Shown here piece after piece: positions 19,422 through 31,056 of a stretch of 64,000 nt of DNA. Made by a program: the position numbers and the translations under genes. Every line of letters starts with the position of its first letter. Within the stretch, counting starts at the first letter, position 1. The stretch is from positions 713,001 through 777,000 of the forward strand of contig BRXU01000035.1 of assembly GCA_030267565.1 (NCBI GenBank), read 5' to 3'. The notes under the pieces were generated by a model, which saw only the letters and a program-made list of their open reading frames with translations, did not search any database and was not told where the DNA came from. Origin of the DNA: Pleodorina starrii. Its lineage: Eukaryota > Chlorophyta > Chlorophyceae > Chlamydomonadales > Volvocaceae.

Positions 19422-19497
19422 CGTGAGGTTCTGAGTTGTCTCAGAATGGGCCAGCGCAGGACCCTAGCGGTCCCTCATTGTAACTCTCACATCCTAC
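19422..19497 (-). repeat. Dispersed 76-bp repeat, copy 2
   Basis: Reverse-complement copy of 1555-1630, about 93% identical. It starts right at the stop codon of the minus-strand MYND gene and so lies at the beginning of its 3' region. The embedded inverted repeats are better preserved here: TTCTGAG and CTCAGAA pair perfectly on the minus strand. Confidence 0.85.
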
Positions 19498-21234
19498 GCG
19501 TCGCGCTGCCACCGCCCCGCCCAGCGGCCGCACTCCGGCTTGTGCTGCGGCCAGTGCTGCCGCTGGCAGTCCGCGCTGCAGTACCGTACGGCACAGCACC
19601 GGCCGCACCAGGGCATCTTGAGCTCCGCCTCACTGCAGCCGCTGAAGTTGCCGCACAGCGGGTTGCCGCACAGCCGCAGCAGCCGAGGAGGCCACATGCC
19701 AATGCCGTCCTCGTCAGCAGCAGCAGCAGCAGCAATAGCAGCAGCAGCAGCCCCCACCACTGCCCCCGTCGGCCCCGTGCTCGCCGTGCCCGCCGCATCC
19801 AGCGCGCCGTCCCCCCCCTCCGGCGGCTGCACCCAGCCCGCCGCCTCCGCCGCCTTGACCTTCCACAGATGCCGCCACACGCTCCCCTCCATTAGCCCCT
19901 CCCTCTGCGCGACCACCCACGCCATTGCCGCCACCTCGCTGCGGCGCCGCTCGGGCTGCACCCTCTCCCAGGCACCGAGGCAGCTGATGACAGACGCTAG
20001 ACCGCCGCTGCAGTCACCGCCTTGCAGCCCCACCGTCATAATCGGGCCCTGCGGCGGCGCTCCGGAGCCACCGCACTGGTTGTCGTACAGCTCCGACAAC
20101 GACATCATATTGAATACGTACTGCAGCCCGTGCTCCTCCGCCGGCAGTGGCACCGGCCGCAGCCAGCCCGGCACACAGCCCTCCAGCAGCCGCTCGTCCG
20201 CTGACAGCTGCATCATGACGGAAGCAATGCACACTTCCGCCTCAGTGATATCCGCCGATGCGTTCTCCTGCACGGGGCCGCAGCGGCCCTCGCCAAGCCG
20301 CTGCTGCACCAGCACCCGCAGCCGCCCCAGCGCCACCAGCAGCCGCTGCGGTGCGGCCGCCAACAGCTGCAACGGAGGGAGGTGCCTGACAGCCAGGCAG
20401 ACGGATACGGCGGCCGCAGCCGCCACCGCTGCGGACAGTTCGACGCGCCGCGCGTCCTCAACCTCGCGTGTGTTGCTGCCGCCACCGCCGCCAGTAGTCC
20501 CACCGCTGCTGCTTCTGCTGCTGGTGCTGCTGTCTCCGCCTGACTTCTCGCACAGAAACGCAATGGCGTCCTCAACCAGCTGCAGCATGTACGGCAGTAC
20601 GGCGGTGCCACAGGCCGCCACAGCCTGCGCAATAACGGCCGCATCCTCCCCGGCGACGCCGTATTCCGAGGGCCCCGCACCATCGCCGCTGACAGCTGCT
20701 AAGCCGGCGGCGCCAGCTGTGTCGTCGTCGCCCACACCGCCATCAACGCCGCTTCCGCTGCCCCCAATTTCGCTTTCCCTGCAGCCGTTTCTTGCATCGC
20801 CGCCCCCGCTGCCGCCGCCCCAACCCTGGAGTGGCGGCGGCGGCTGCGTCGTCATGTCTCGCAGCCACTTAGGCAGGCCCTGTTCGGACAAGCCGAGCTG
20901 GGTCACGCAACGCCCCAAGCCGAGGCGGCTAAAAAGGCTGTCAGCCCGTGACTGGTTGCTGTCCGGCGGCAATGAGACCTGCCACCGCAGCAGCTTGAGG
21001 GTGGTGAGCAGCAACCCCAGCTCCTTCCGCGGCCGCCAGCGGCCGACATTGCCACCCCCACTGCTGTAGGCGGTGCTGCTGCCCTGGACACTTCCGCTGC
21101 CACCGCCCACCGCACCTCGCACATGTTGCCGCTGCCGCCTCAGGCAGATGTCAGCATGTTGAGCGCAGAGCAGGGGCGCAATCAGCTCTGCGAGTGCGCT
21201 AGACAGCTCCAGTCTTCGTGCCCGGGCTGCCTCG

Positions 21235-21475
21235 GCCCCTGCTGCCGCCCCTGCTGCTGCTCCTGTTGCTGCCCCTGCTGCTGCCCCTGCTGCTGCCCCT
21301 GCTGCCGCCCCTGCTGCCGCCCCTGCTGCCGCCCCTGCTGCTGCCCCTGCTGCCGCCCCTGCTGCTGCTCCTGTTGCTGCCCCTGCTGCTGCCCCTGCTG
21401 CCGCCCCTGCTGCCGCCCCTGCTGCTGCCCCTGCTGCCGCCCCTGCTGCTGCTCCTGCTGCTGCCCCTGCTGCTG
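21235..21475. repeat. CTGCTGCCCCTG-type 12-bp minisatellite, open in six frames
   Basis: About twenty 12-bp units (CCCCTGCTGCTG / CCCCTGCTGCCG, with TCCTGTTGCTG variants) lie inside the MYND gene. Because the unit is a multiple of three and stop-free, all six frames are open. On the gene's strand they read as Gln/Gly-, Ala/Gly- or Ser/Arg/Gly-rich. Confidence 0.9.
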
Positions 21476-22258
21476 CCAGCCACCCCGGCGGACCGAGTGG
21501 CGCAGCAGTGCATCCAGCGATCTCGGTAAGCATGTGGGAAGCAGGCGCTGGAGGGTGGCGGCGCGGGACTCGGGGGACAGCTGCTGCCAGAGCTCCACTT
21601 CCCTGCGGGACGTGTTCCCGGGGACGCCTGCGGTACGGCAGACACAGGGTGGAGTGGAGCACTGGAAAGAGGGGGCGGAACAAACTTCCGGCAAGTGAAT
21701 AGCCGTACTCTGTGGGAGCCTGCCTGCGCTAGCTGACCGGCAAAGGACTGCAATATCTGTACGGCATCACAACTAACCGCTTCGTCTACACTTTTAGTTG
21801 GTGGGCGTCGTACGGAAATATCACGTGGTGGCGACCCATAATTGATGATGATGACCCGTGGGTCAGTGCTGCACTGCTGCTGCTGGAACACCCGACACCG
21901 AACCGTGTGCCCTGTGCCCGACGGTACCGCGGACGCCGAGACTTACCTGCCGCAGCCGGACGCTTTACGTCCACGAATTCAGCTCCCGTGATCAGAGCCG
22001 ATAGCGTTGAAAGGGTCATCTCGGCCACCTCCATCGCCGCCGCCGACACGCCTGCAGGAAGCTCTGCGGCGACCATGGCCACGCTCATGCCCAGATACCA
22101 GGCCACCATCTCCAGCAAGCCCGGCAGGCAGGCGTCCGCCTCCTCCGCCGGTGCGCCGCGCATCCGTAACAGTATCACCTGCATCAACACCCCAGCGCAC
22201 CCGAGCACGTCTGCCGGGTCAGCGTGCGGCCATGCCTCCCCCTCCAACTCGACCCTCC

Positions 22259-22280
22259 ACACCCCCTCCACACCCCCTCC
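22259..22280. repeat. 11-bp tandem duplication that shifts the MYND frame
   Basis: ACACCCCCTCC occurs twice in direct succession (22259-22269, 22270-22280). Counting only one copy joins the frame ending GVWR to the frame VELEGEAWPHADPADVLG without a break. Confidence 0.85.
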
Positions 22281-23918
22281 TCACCGCCCTGCTCGCCCTC
22301 AGCCCCCGCTGTCTTCAGGACCTCCTGCAGGGCCACCTGCAGTGCCGACATGCAGCCCGCCCCCAACTCCGCCGCCTCTACGCGGCTGGGCAGCAGCTGA
22401 TCCACCAGGCGAGTAGCTCTATCCGCATATCCGGAATCGAAGAGTGCCTGACTGGGGCCTACCACCGCTTCCACGCAGCAATGCATGAGGGCAATGCATT
22501 CAAGCGTCGGCTGCGCGGGGGTGAACCACTGCGTGTCGGGCAGCAGCGGCATCGGACCGTGCCTTGCCCCTATGCCTGCAGAGGAAGGCGGCACTCTCCG
22601 CACCGCCGGCTGTGGAATCGGGCCGTCGGGCCCGTTGTCATTGCCCCCATCATCTCCGCGGACTTGTCCGATAGGATGGCTGGCACCACAGCTGCTGCTA
22701 CCAAGGCCGTTTCTGCTGGCTGCGCAGTCGCCGCCTCCGCTTGCTCCGGAGCCGCGCATCCCGCCCTGTAGCGACCACCTGTCGGCCGCAGCCGCGATCT
22801 GCCTCAGCGCCTCCCGCTGCAGCTGCCGTACTTCGGGCGCATCCAGGGGCGCCAACGCCGCGGCGCCGAACTCCTTCGCAGCTGCTTGCAGCGCAAACAT
22901 CATCTTCATCAAACAGGTCCGACTTTTCGCCAGCTGGTGGGCGTAATCCGCCACCTCGGCCGCACGCTCCGGCCCCACTTGTCTCCCCAGTTCTGGGCCC
23001 GGCGGCGCCTCCAGCAGCGCGGCGCTGAGGGAGGCCACCAGGCCCGTCCGTCTGAGGTCTGCCAGGAAGCGATGCAGCAGCCGCCTCCGGGCGCCGCTGG
23101 TGCCACCGCTGCTGACGCCGCCGCCCTCCGCGACGTTTTGGAAGTAGACCACCGTATTAAACGTGTACACTGTTGAGGCTTGCACCAGGAAGTTGCCGAC
23201 CCGAGCTGCTTCGATCCGGGCTTCCACTGCGCTACCGCCTGGGCTTTGTACGACTAACGACCATAACTCCCGCCGTACGAATCCAGGCAGGCGGGACATC
23301 GCACGAACAACCTCGCCGGCAGCCATCTGCTCCAGCAGACGAGTGCGCAGGCGCCGCACGGGTGCAGTGGCGGTTGCACTGTTTCCCGGCGGCGGCGGAC
23401 ACGATCATCAATACCTCACATATTTCCGCAATCACTTCACATCTGCTCCGTGCATGGTTGGTGCTGCCGTGCGTCCGCTGTGGCTCCTGCTGCTGTGCTG
23501 CCGGCACGTGGTGCCGCTGGGCCCGGGGTTCCCGCTGTCCTGATGCCGGCGGCGGCTGTGGTGGCGGCGGCGCCGCCGTCACTACTCGTTCATGCCCGTC
23601 CAGCAGCACGTCAATCAACGCCACAATCCGGTCCACAAATCGCTGGAGCCGCTCCGGCTGCAACTCGCCCGGTTCCTCGTGCATAGGTGCGGTGCTGGCG
23701 CAGCCTCCTCTAGCGTCATCAGATGTAGGCGTGGTGCGAGTGTGCGGCCCTAACGCCGCCGTGCGCGTGCAAAGCTCTAGGCCGGCCATGCTGCCTGCGT
23801 TGTTGTGGCTCACAGCAGCGGCCGCGCCCCTGGCACCTCTGCTGGCCGCTATGAATGGTTGCGATGGCCGTGACAGAGAACCGCAGATAGGGCAGCGGGG
23901 AGGATGGAAGGGCCGCAT

Positions 23919-25269
23919 AGGTAGGAGGGGCCGGATTGGCTTTGTTTCAGTTGTGTAAGGGTATGTATGTGCTCTGGGAATGAAAGCAGGGGGCCTGTGT
24001 GTGCCGCCCACTCGCGCCCGCTCCATTCTTCTTCATGTAGGGACGACAGGGGGGCACTATCCGTTTCAAGCAAGCGCCGACCTTCCGGGCTGTGCTGCCC
24101 CAGTCCACTGACACACCCACACTGCTGTTGCTATGGTTATCCGGCAATCCGCAGAGCGAGACTCAAGTATGGCGCACGGGCGATCGGCCAAGCAAAGCCC
24201 ATGCTGCCATGCCGGCGTCTTTCCTTGCATTGCTAGCTTTCCCGCCGCAGCTGACCCACCAACCTCGCCGTCTGGTCATGGATCTTCAATTAGATACCGT
24301 AGAGGTGTCACTCGGTTGGGATGGGTGCGCCAACGAAGCCTGGTCAAGGTATGGTAAGAGGCCGTTTAGGATCGGTGAATCGGTTAGGTCGTTGAAGGGC
24401 TGCTGCCCCCCGAGTGCCACCTGTCCGAGTTGCCTGCTGTGCCTGCGTGCAGCCGCCCAAACCGAGAAGGCTTCTTGTCAGGCGGGGCCAGGGGCAGTGT
24501 CACTCTTGATAGGCTACGAATTGGACATACGCCAAATTCACGAGCGCGTGGATGGAGCTGTGGCCTTCGGTGCGTGCCTCACCCCCGTCGCTTCGAGTCG
24601 CCGTGCCTTGCTTTCACAGTCTCATCGATCGCCGTCACGGCCGTCCACATCCAGGGCACGGTCAAGGGCGGGTCTGCCTGTACTGAACGTACGTGCGGTT
24701 AATGAATTGACACAAGAAGTGTCGTGTGTAGCCTGAGGCACCTGATGATGAGGTATGTGAACGCGCTCGAGAAATATACGAGGGAGCAAAATGGTTCACG
24801 CCTGTTGGGGTTCTGTACGACAAAGGCCCACAACTTGCATTCGCCGGGGCTTGGATTGGTAGCAAGGCAAACATCGCCGTTTTTGCTGCTGGTATGCATG
24901 CAACTCGTAACGGTTGCTTTGGGATCCTGACCCGCCGCATGGTGGGATCGTTTGACCCCAAAAGCAACTGAAAACCGTTGGGTGAACTAACCGGGCCACC
25001 GCAAGCCGATGGCCACAGTCATTGTTACGTACAGCAGTGGGCACCCAAACCCGTGACCTGCGATGTGAGCTAACGAGCATTGAGCTGCCTGCTGCTGCCG
25101 CCTCCAGCCCCACCAGCAGTGTTACAGCAGCACTGCAGCAGGCGGGCCCGGGAATCCCACGGTTGTCGGAATGGCGGACCGCCACCGCTGCTGCCACCTA
25201 TCGTCGCTGCTGCCGCTGCCTCGCTCTGTGGGCGCAACGGCGCCTCCACGCACTTCCACAGTTACTGCC
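23919..25269. other. Intergenic region upstream of the MYND gene
   Basis: Several medium open frames (for example 24092-24736, plus) carry no recognised domain and no supported splice structure. Confidence 0.4.
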
Positions 25270-25450
25270 GCGCGCCGCCCCTGGCCTTCTGCACGGCCAA
25301 CGGCCATATCTTTTGTTCTACGAACTTGGGGAATCGATCGGGTCAATCAATGCCTGCAGCACTACTTCACTTTCCGTCAGCCATCTGCTGCTCCAGCAGC
25401 AGCAGCAGCCGGGTGCGCAGGCACCAGGCAGCCTCAGGGCAACTGTGGCA
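25270..25450 (-). pseudogene. Fragment of a second MYND-family gene (N-terminal region)
   Basis: Minus-strand pieces CLRTRLLLLLEQQMADG and FVEQKIWPLAVQKARG align in order with RRLRTRLLEQMAAGEVV and FVRRELWSLVVQSPGG of the adjacent MYND gene, with stops and frame changes between them. This is a decayed paralogue or a partial duplication. Confidence 0.55.
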
Positions 25451-26635
25451 TGTGCATGTGGTTCTCGGCGGTGGCGTCCGAAAGACGGTAATCCAAACAA
25501 ACGTACGGTAGCCAGGCAGGATGCCCATGCGACAAGAACAGCATCAAGCAAGGACAGCCCGCGGGGGCCCCGGCGGCGGCATGGTTGCCGGGGGCCACCA
25601 CGCACCTTTGCCGCCGCCGGCGGCGCCTGCCGGAATGCGCCTCCTCGGAAAGCAAGGGATGCAAGGAATGCGAATCCTCCGACAGCTGACGTCGTTGTGT
25701 AGCGTAGGCAGGCGCACATCCTCTCGCGCGCGGGCCGACTGAGCTATGCGGCAGCACGCCCGGTGACTTCAACTGCTACCGAATAATCACTGCTGCCAAC
25801 ACCATAGCCTGCTCTTCCAGCCGTGCCCCGGATCTCGAAGATGGCCAGCAGTATGGTGGCCTAGCTAGCAAGGTGCGTGGGGATGGGGGTCAACGCTTCA
25901 CCAAGAACGTGGAACCTTACAAAAACCGAGAAGCAATGCATACGTGCGTGGTGTCCTTGCACCGATGCAATCCCGAAGGAAGTTTTGTGCCACGGTAATT
26001 GGTGGGCGAGCAGGAGTACCCTGACCTGTGTGTGGCTAGCCTACATGGGGGATGGAGTGCCTCTGTGTCGGGGGAGGCCTCTGCAGGAGTGATTGGCTCG
26101 AACTGGGTAAGAACGTTGCATACCCAGTAAATTTATGGCGATGCATCGGGAGAACGTCTGTATCGGGCTGATGCCCACTTGCGATGGTGAGGGAGCAAGG
26201 TTATCGTGTTCATGAATACATCAAACGTTAAATGGTAACTGCAATAAACGCGGGTAGTGATCGTGACGATATGCACGCGATAATCGTTTAACAACGCCGC
26301 AGGATTGTCATTCACGGCACCATGGTTTCGGGGCGGATGCTCCTCCGCTGAATGTTGCACTGATACCATTGTAGAACTGCTTTCTTTGATAAGATGAAAA
26401 ACTCGTTTGGCTTGAAAGTTATGTTATTGAGGATTGGAGCTGCTTAACAGGAACAGGCTTGGACATATTTATATCAGTTGCAGTCAATTGTGTGCAATTT
26501 TCTTGGCTGGCACTATGCAGTATCGTGTGATACAATTTGTCTACGAACAATAGAGATTTTTTCAATTCCTGCGTCGAGCGAGAGTTTTGTGGCTTCAGTT
26601 TACCTCCTACTTCATCGCAGCAGACATAAATCACC
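25451..26635. other. Spacer with an AT-rich part at its right end
   Basis: No gene is supported. From about 26100 to 26635 the sequence is noticeably richer in A and T than the surroundings, consistent with upstream sequence of the carrier gene. Confidence 0.35.
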
Positions 26636-26842
26636 ATGAGTAATTTCTTGAAGGGCATGAGTATGCCTATGCCTAGGCGCGCGCAGCTGGCCCGGGTGGC
26701 GGTTGCTGCGTCCGTGGCTGTGGGCTGTGGCGTCGCGCTGCACTCCACTCGCCGCTCTTGTCGACCTTCGGGCTCCCCACAGCAAACTCAGAAGTGCGTC
26801 AAACCCAAATACGTATCGGGTTGGGCTATCCCTTTCACGTAG
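26636..26842 (+). CDS. Possible upstream ORF of the carrier transcript
   Basis: A 68-codon ATG-initiated frame (MSNFLKGMSMPMPRRAQLAR...) with a hydrophobic AVAASVAVGCGVAL stretch ends 46 bases before the carrier ATG and is in the same frame. It could be a uORF, a separate small membrane protein, or chance. No homologue is recognised. Confidence 0.25.
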   Translation: MSNFLKGMSMPMPRRAQLARVAVAASVAVGCGVALHSTRRSCRPSGSPQQTQKCVKPKYVSGWAIPFT

Positions 26843-26887
26843 CGCTTTTGGGCCCTGACAGCCAACGAACAATGTCGCTTTTGCGTC

Positions 26888-29800
26888 ATGGCCCCTTCAC
26901 CGTTCGGCAGGTTTTACCTTCCGCAACCTGTGGTGGATGCGATTTGTGGCGCCGTCGGGGAAGTGTCCCAAATCGTGCTTCTCTATCCGTTGGAAACCAT
27001 CAAGGTACGGGCTAAGAGTAGCTGCAGCGTCCGACCGCTGAGTTGGCTCCTGGTTCTGCACTCCGGCGTCCGTCCCCGCGCCCGCCCCTTCCGCGATGGC
27101 AACCACCTCTCCCTCCCTCCTGCTCCCACCTTGTCTCCGACCCTTCAGCCGCCTCACCCCGCGCCACCCGCCTTCCTCCTCTTGCCCCATGGAAACCCCA
27201 TCAATCAACCTCTCACAACAGGTCCGATGTCAAGCTGACGGCATCAGCGCCGCCGCCGTGATCTCTTCCATGACACGCAACGGCTGGGGGCCGCAGTTCG
27301 TCCAGCAGCTCTACAGCGGCTTAGGCAGCGCCGCGGCCTTCAGCGTCGTTGTGGGCGCCATCCACTGGCTCACGTTCTGCGCCGCGAAGCGCGCGGCGCT
27401 CGACGTCATGATCAAGCAGGAGCAGCAGGGCGGCGGCGGCAGGGCTGCTGCCACCGGCGGCAGCGGCGCCGCGGCGGCGGCGTCGAACTTGGTGCACGTG
27501 CAGCACACCTCGGCTGGCGACATGGCGCATGTGCACGTCAGCAGCGGCCATCACATGCACGATGAGGAGGTGGCGCTGAGGGCAGGTGGGTGGGGGAGGG
27601 GGCCCCATGGGGTGAGGGCAGGGGGGTGGGTGGGGGAGGGGGGTGGGTGGGGGAGGGGGGTGGGTGGGGGAGGGGGGTGGGTGGGGGAGGGGGGTGGGTG
27701 GGCAGTGAGCCCCATGGTTCAGACAACGGGTGGGTGGGAAGGGCGCGGGAGTGAGGAACGGTTGGAACGGATGGGTGGAATGGGTGGAGTGGGTGGAGAA
27801 CGGGCAGATCCGGAGCCGCTGAGGGCGGTGCAGGTTCGGGTTCAGGTTCAGGTTCAGAAAGATGTGGGTCGGCGATCTGTGCGGTTCTGGGGAGTTGTGT
27901 GGATGCCTGCGGGGTGGGGGGGAGGGGAGAGGTCCAGGGTTACCTTATCTCATGCAGCTCGGGCAGCCAGTATACGAAAAGAGCGAAATGCGGTAATGGT
28001 GCACCCGGCTGCGGCACCCGTCGAGGTGATGGATGACGACAGCGTGTGTGCGTGCTTTGAGAGGCGGAAGCCGGGGCTCGGCAGTGGAGGGGCGAGGCGC
28101 CGATGGCTTGATTCCAACCGAGTTGCGCTGTTTCCAACGGGGCGGTGGCGGGCTGCAACAGGGAGACGGCCTGTCCTGACTATCGGTCGGTACTGCTGCG
28201 ACACCCGGCCTGCTTGTACTTACGCGGAGGAGGAGGAGGAAGGGCAGCAGCGTGTGCCAGATCCGTCTCGCTCTCTTTCTCCAGTCGGAAAAGGAGTGAG
28301 AGCACCGCCGGAAGGGCGGGGACACCGTCCCCTGAGGCGCCTTAACCGCGCTCCGCCCGGTTTGTCAGCCTCGTCTCCTCACTCCACAAAAGCCATGGCC
28401 GTGCGTTCTAAACGTGTCGTGGCGCGTTGCCTCCCGGCCCGATGGTGCTGACGTCACACCCCGCAGGCAGCGCCGGCGCCGGCGCGGCGGGGCTCACTGA
28501 CGGCAGCGGCGGCGGCGGCAATGAGGCGACGCGCGCCGCGGACGGTTCGGATGTGCGCATGCTGGCGAGTGCCAACATGGTCGGAGCCACGGTGGGGGCC
28601 GCGGCGCGGCGTGGCGAGCGAGCGAGGGCGGTTGGCGCGCCTCCCGTCTCTTGCGTCCCTTGTGTGTCCTTCCTCCTTCGTGCCTTCGGGCGCCCCGCTG
28701 TCCCTCCGCTGTTCGGAGGATTGGATGTGGGCCCAAGCGCCCAAGCGCGCACGCACGTGTGTGCACCTCATCCCCGGACCCTCTCATGCAAGGACTCGAT
28801 GCGCCCGTCCCTCCCTCCCGCCCGCCCAGCCTCCAGCGGTGGGCTCCAACGACCCACTGCACTCTCCTGAACGCCTCACGTGGGGTTCCTGCCCCGACGC
28901 GAGAGACACCACCTCCCACCCACCCCCCCGCCTCCGTTTGATGTCATGTGATGTGATGTGATGTAATGTGATGCCGTGGGTGGGCCGGTGCCGTGCCGGC
29001 TCGTCGGGCGGCACGTCCATTTTCAGGCTCCTTTGTCTTCAGGCTCCTGCTCATTGTCCTCCGCCATTGCCCTCTAATGCGTGTCATGTCGTGTCGTGTT
29101 CTTGCCGGTGTGTGTGATGGTGTGTGTGTGTGGTTGCCGTGCGCAGGTGGGTGCCATCATGACTGCGCTGGTGGAGGGCCCCCTGGAGCTGTTCCGCCAC
29201 CAGGCCCAGGCGGGCCTTATCAGCGGCAACCTGTTTCGGGAGATGCGCAACGTGGTCCGCACGCAAGGACCCATGGGTCTGTACTGGGGCTTCCTGCCGT
29301 ACTGCCTCGAGTCGTTTCCGTACGACATTAGCGAGTTGGCGACGTACAGCCAGCTGCGGGACGTGTACAACCAGGCGGTCAGCAAGGCGGAGGGCAGCGG
29401 CTCGCCGCTGTTTGGGGCCGCCAGCAAGGTCCCCTCGCAGGTGGGAGCGGGGCAGGCGGGGGCAAGCGGGCGCGGCCGGGGGAGACGGAGCGGCGGGGGG
29501 CGGCCAGCGGCGGCGGTTGTGGGCGGTGGGAGGTGGGATGAGGAGGGGGAAGGGAGGAGGCGGAGGAAGACCCGGGGGGAGGGAAAGAGCGGAGAGTGAG
29601 GGGGCGCGGATGGGTTGTTGGTGGTAGTGGTGATGAAGATGAGGAAATCACCAGGATGTTACCGCAGCGATGGGATGGAGAGGCGACGTTGAAGGGGATA
29701 CCGGACCCTCGATTGCTCACCGAGGTTCAAGTACATGTTGTCCAGTCGGCGCCGAAAGAGCTGCGACCGCGTCGCCGCCGGATCAACCCGGTCGGGCAAA

Positions 29801-31056
29801 CACGCGCCACAGAACACGGAGCACAGCAGCGCAACGAGGAGCGGGGGTTGTAGGTGGGCGGAGCCGGTAGGCCGGGTACATTTTCGCGCTCACGCTCGTG
29901 TGTGTGTATGTGTGCGTATGTATGTGTGCATTTGCCGCCTGGCTGACGCTGACGCTGACCTGACCTGGAGTCGACGATGCTTGTGCCTGGCCGTCCCTCT
30001 TGCCACTCTTGGTGTGCTCTTCCGGGGTCGTCAGGTCTGGGACATTGCCATTGGCGCAGCGGCGGGCAGCGCAGCAACGCTCATCTCGATGCCCTTTGAT
30101 GTGGTCAAGACGTACATGCAGGTAATAAAAGGGGTTGGGTGTGGGGGCAGGGCAGGCGTTGTTGCAGGATTTGTGGGTTTTAGGGGTTCATGGTTGGAAG
30201 GACAAGGGCAGGGGAGGGGCAGGGGCGGGGAGGAACAGGGATAGGGAGGGGCAGGGAGAGGGAGGGGCAGGGACAGGGGCGGGGCAGCGCGGCCGAGGCT
30301 GGGGACCGGTTGGTCCGGCGGCGGGCGGGCCGCCAGGGTCGGCGGGGATTCCTGCTTCCCTGGACGGTATTAAGGGCGGCGATGGTTGCGGCTCCTGCCG
30401 ACCAGGGGCCAGGAGCAGGCGCGCCGAATAGCTTGCTGCGGCGGTTCTCCCTTGGTTGGCCCGTCCCTTGCCGCCAAGACGAGCCTGCCCGGGGCCTGAA
30501 ATTGGGTGACCTCAACCATCTCCTTGCTCAGCGCGATGGCGACATCCGATCATTCGAACGTCCGGGACCCACTTGAGGGCCGCACTTATTGCGCGGGCCC
30601 CCTTGAGACCGAACCCCTTCCTCCGTCGCCTAGCTCTCCCATTCTCCTCCCCTCTCCACCACCTCCTCGTCCTGCCCTCCCTCTCCCCCCGCCCCAGTGT
30701 CTCATGTTATATCATGGAGCATATCACTCCCTGACCCCCCGCCCCGCCGCTGTGATGTTTTCTTTTTACCCCCGCCATGACCCCCGCCCTGCCCTCAGAC
30801 CCACGCCACCGAGGCCATTAGCCTCAACGCCGCGGGCCAGGTGGTGGCCTTCTTCAAGACGGGCGCCTGGATGGTGGCCAAGCGCGGACCGGGGGCGCTC
30901 TGGGTGGGTTTGGTGCCGCGCCTGGCGCAGCAGGTTCCCTCCTGCACCATCTGCTGGTGGGCGGTGGAGGCCTGTCAGCAGGCGCTCAAGCCCATCACGG
31001 CGCCCTCGGGCAGCGGCAACGGGCAGCAGGCGGCGGCCGCGGGCGGCCACTTTTGA
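26888..31056 (+). CDS. Mitochondrial carrier family (SLC25-type) protein
   Basis: Inner-membrane metabolite carrier. Exons: 26888-27004, 27222-27585, 28467-28591, 29147-29440, 30035-30121, 30799-31056, giving 414 codons plus TGA with matching phases. All three carrier signatures are visible: PLETIK (residues 34-39) joined across the first intron to VRCQ; PLELFRHQAQ in exon 4; and PFDVVKTYMQ in exon 5. Expected follow-on motifs are GPMGLYWGFLPY and GPGALWVGLVPR. Odd features are a low-complexity Gly/Ala/His insertion between repeats 1 and 2, with a His-rich stretch (HVQH, HVHVSSGHHMH) in exon 2, and an almost entirely low-complexity exon 3. The substrate cannot be assigned from the visible motifs. 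The start is the first ATG of the coding frame after an in-frame stop. Confidence 0.88.
27600..27705. repeat. GGTGGGTGGGGGAGGGG minisatellite in carrier intron 2
   Basis: Roughly five 17-19 bp G-rich units follow directly after the exon 2 donor. Runs of three or more G on the plus strand make G-quadruplex formation plausible in the pre-mRNA. Confidence 0.8.

Larger units (their letters stand above)
19494..23918 (-). pseudogene. MYND-type zinc-finger protein with three frame breaks
   Basis: Minus-strand gene ending in a MYND finger: CGNPLC, CGRC, YCSADC, then QHWPQHKPEC, followed by WQRDA and stop (19494). Volvocine algae have large families of such proteins; the finger usually mediates protein contacts. 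Coding runs from a possible start at 23918 to about 23386. It changes frame there, continues to 22281, and changes frame again at an 11-bp tandem duplication (22259-22280). It reaches a good donor at 21947/21946 (GTAAGT); the intron ends at 21628 and the phase fits. The next exon (GVPGNTSRREVELWQQ) enters the CAG-type minisatellite in one frame, and coding resumes after it in another (AEAARARRLELSSALAE), then stays open to the stop. Neighbouring genes are in phase throughout, so true inactivation is more likely than random assembly error, though short unseen introns remain possible at the first and third breaks. Confidence 0.65.
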
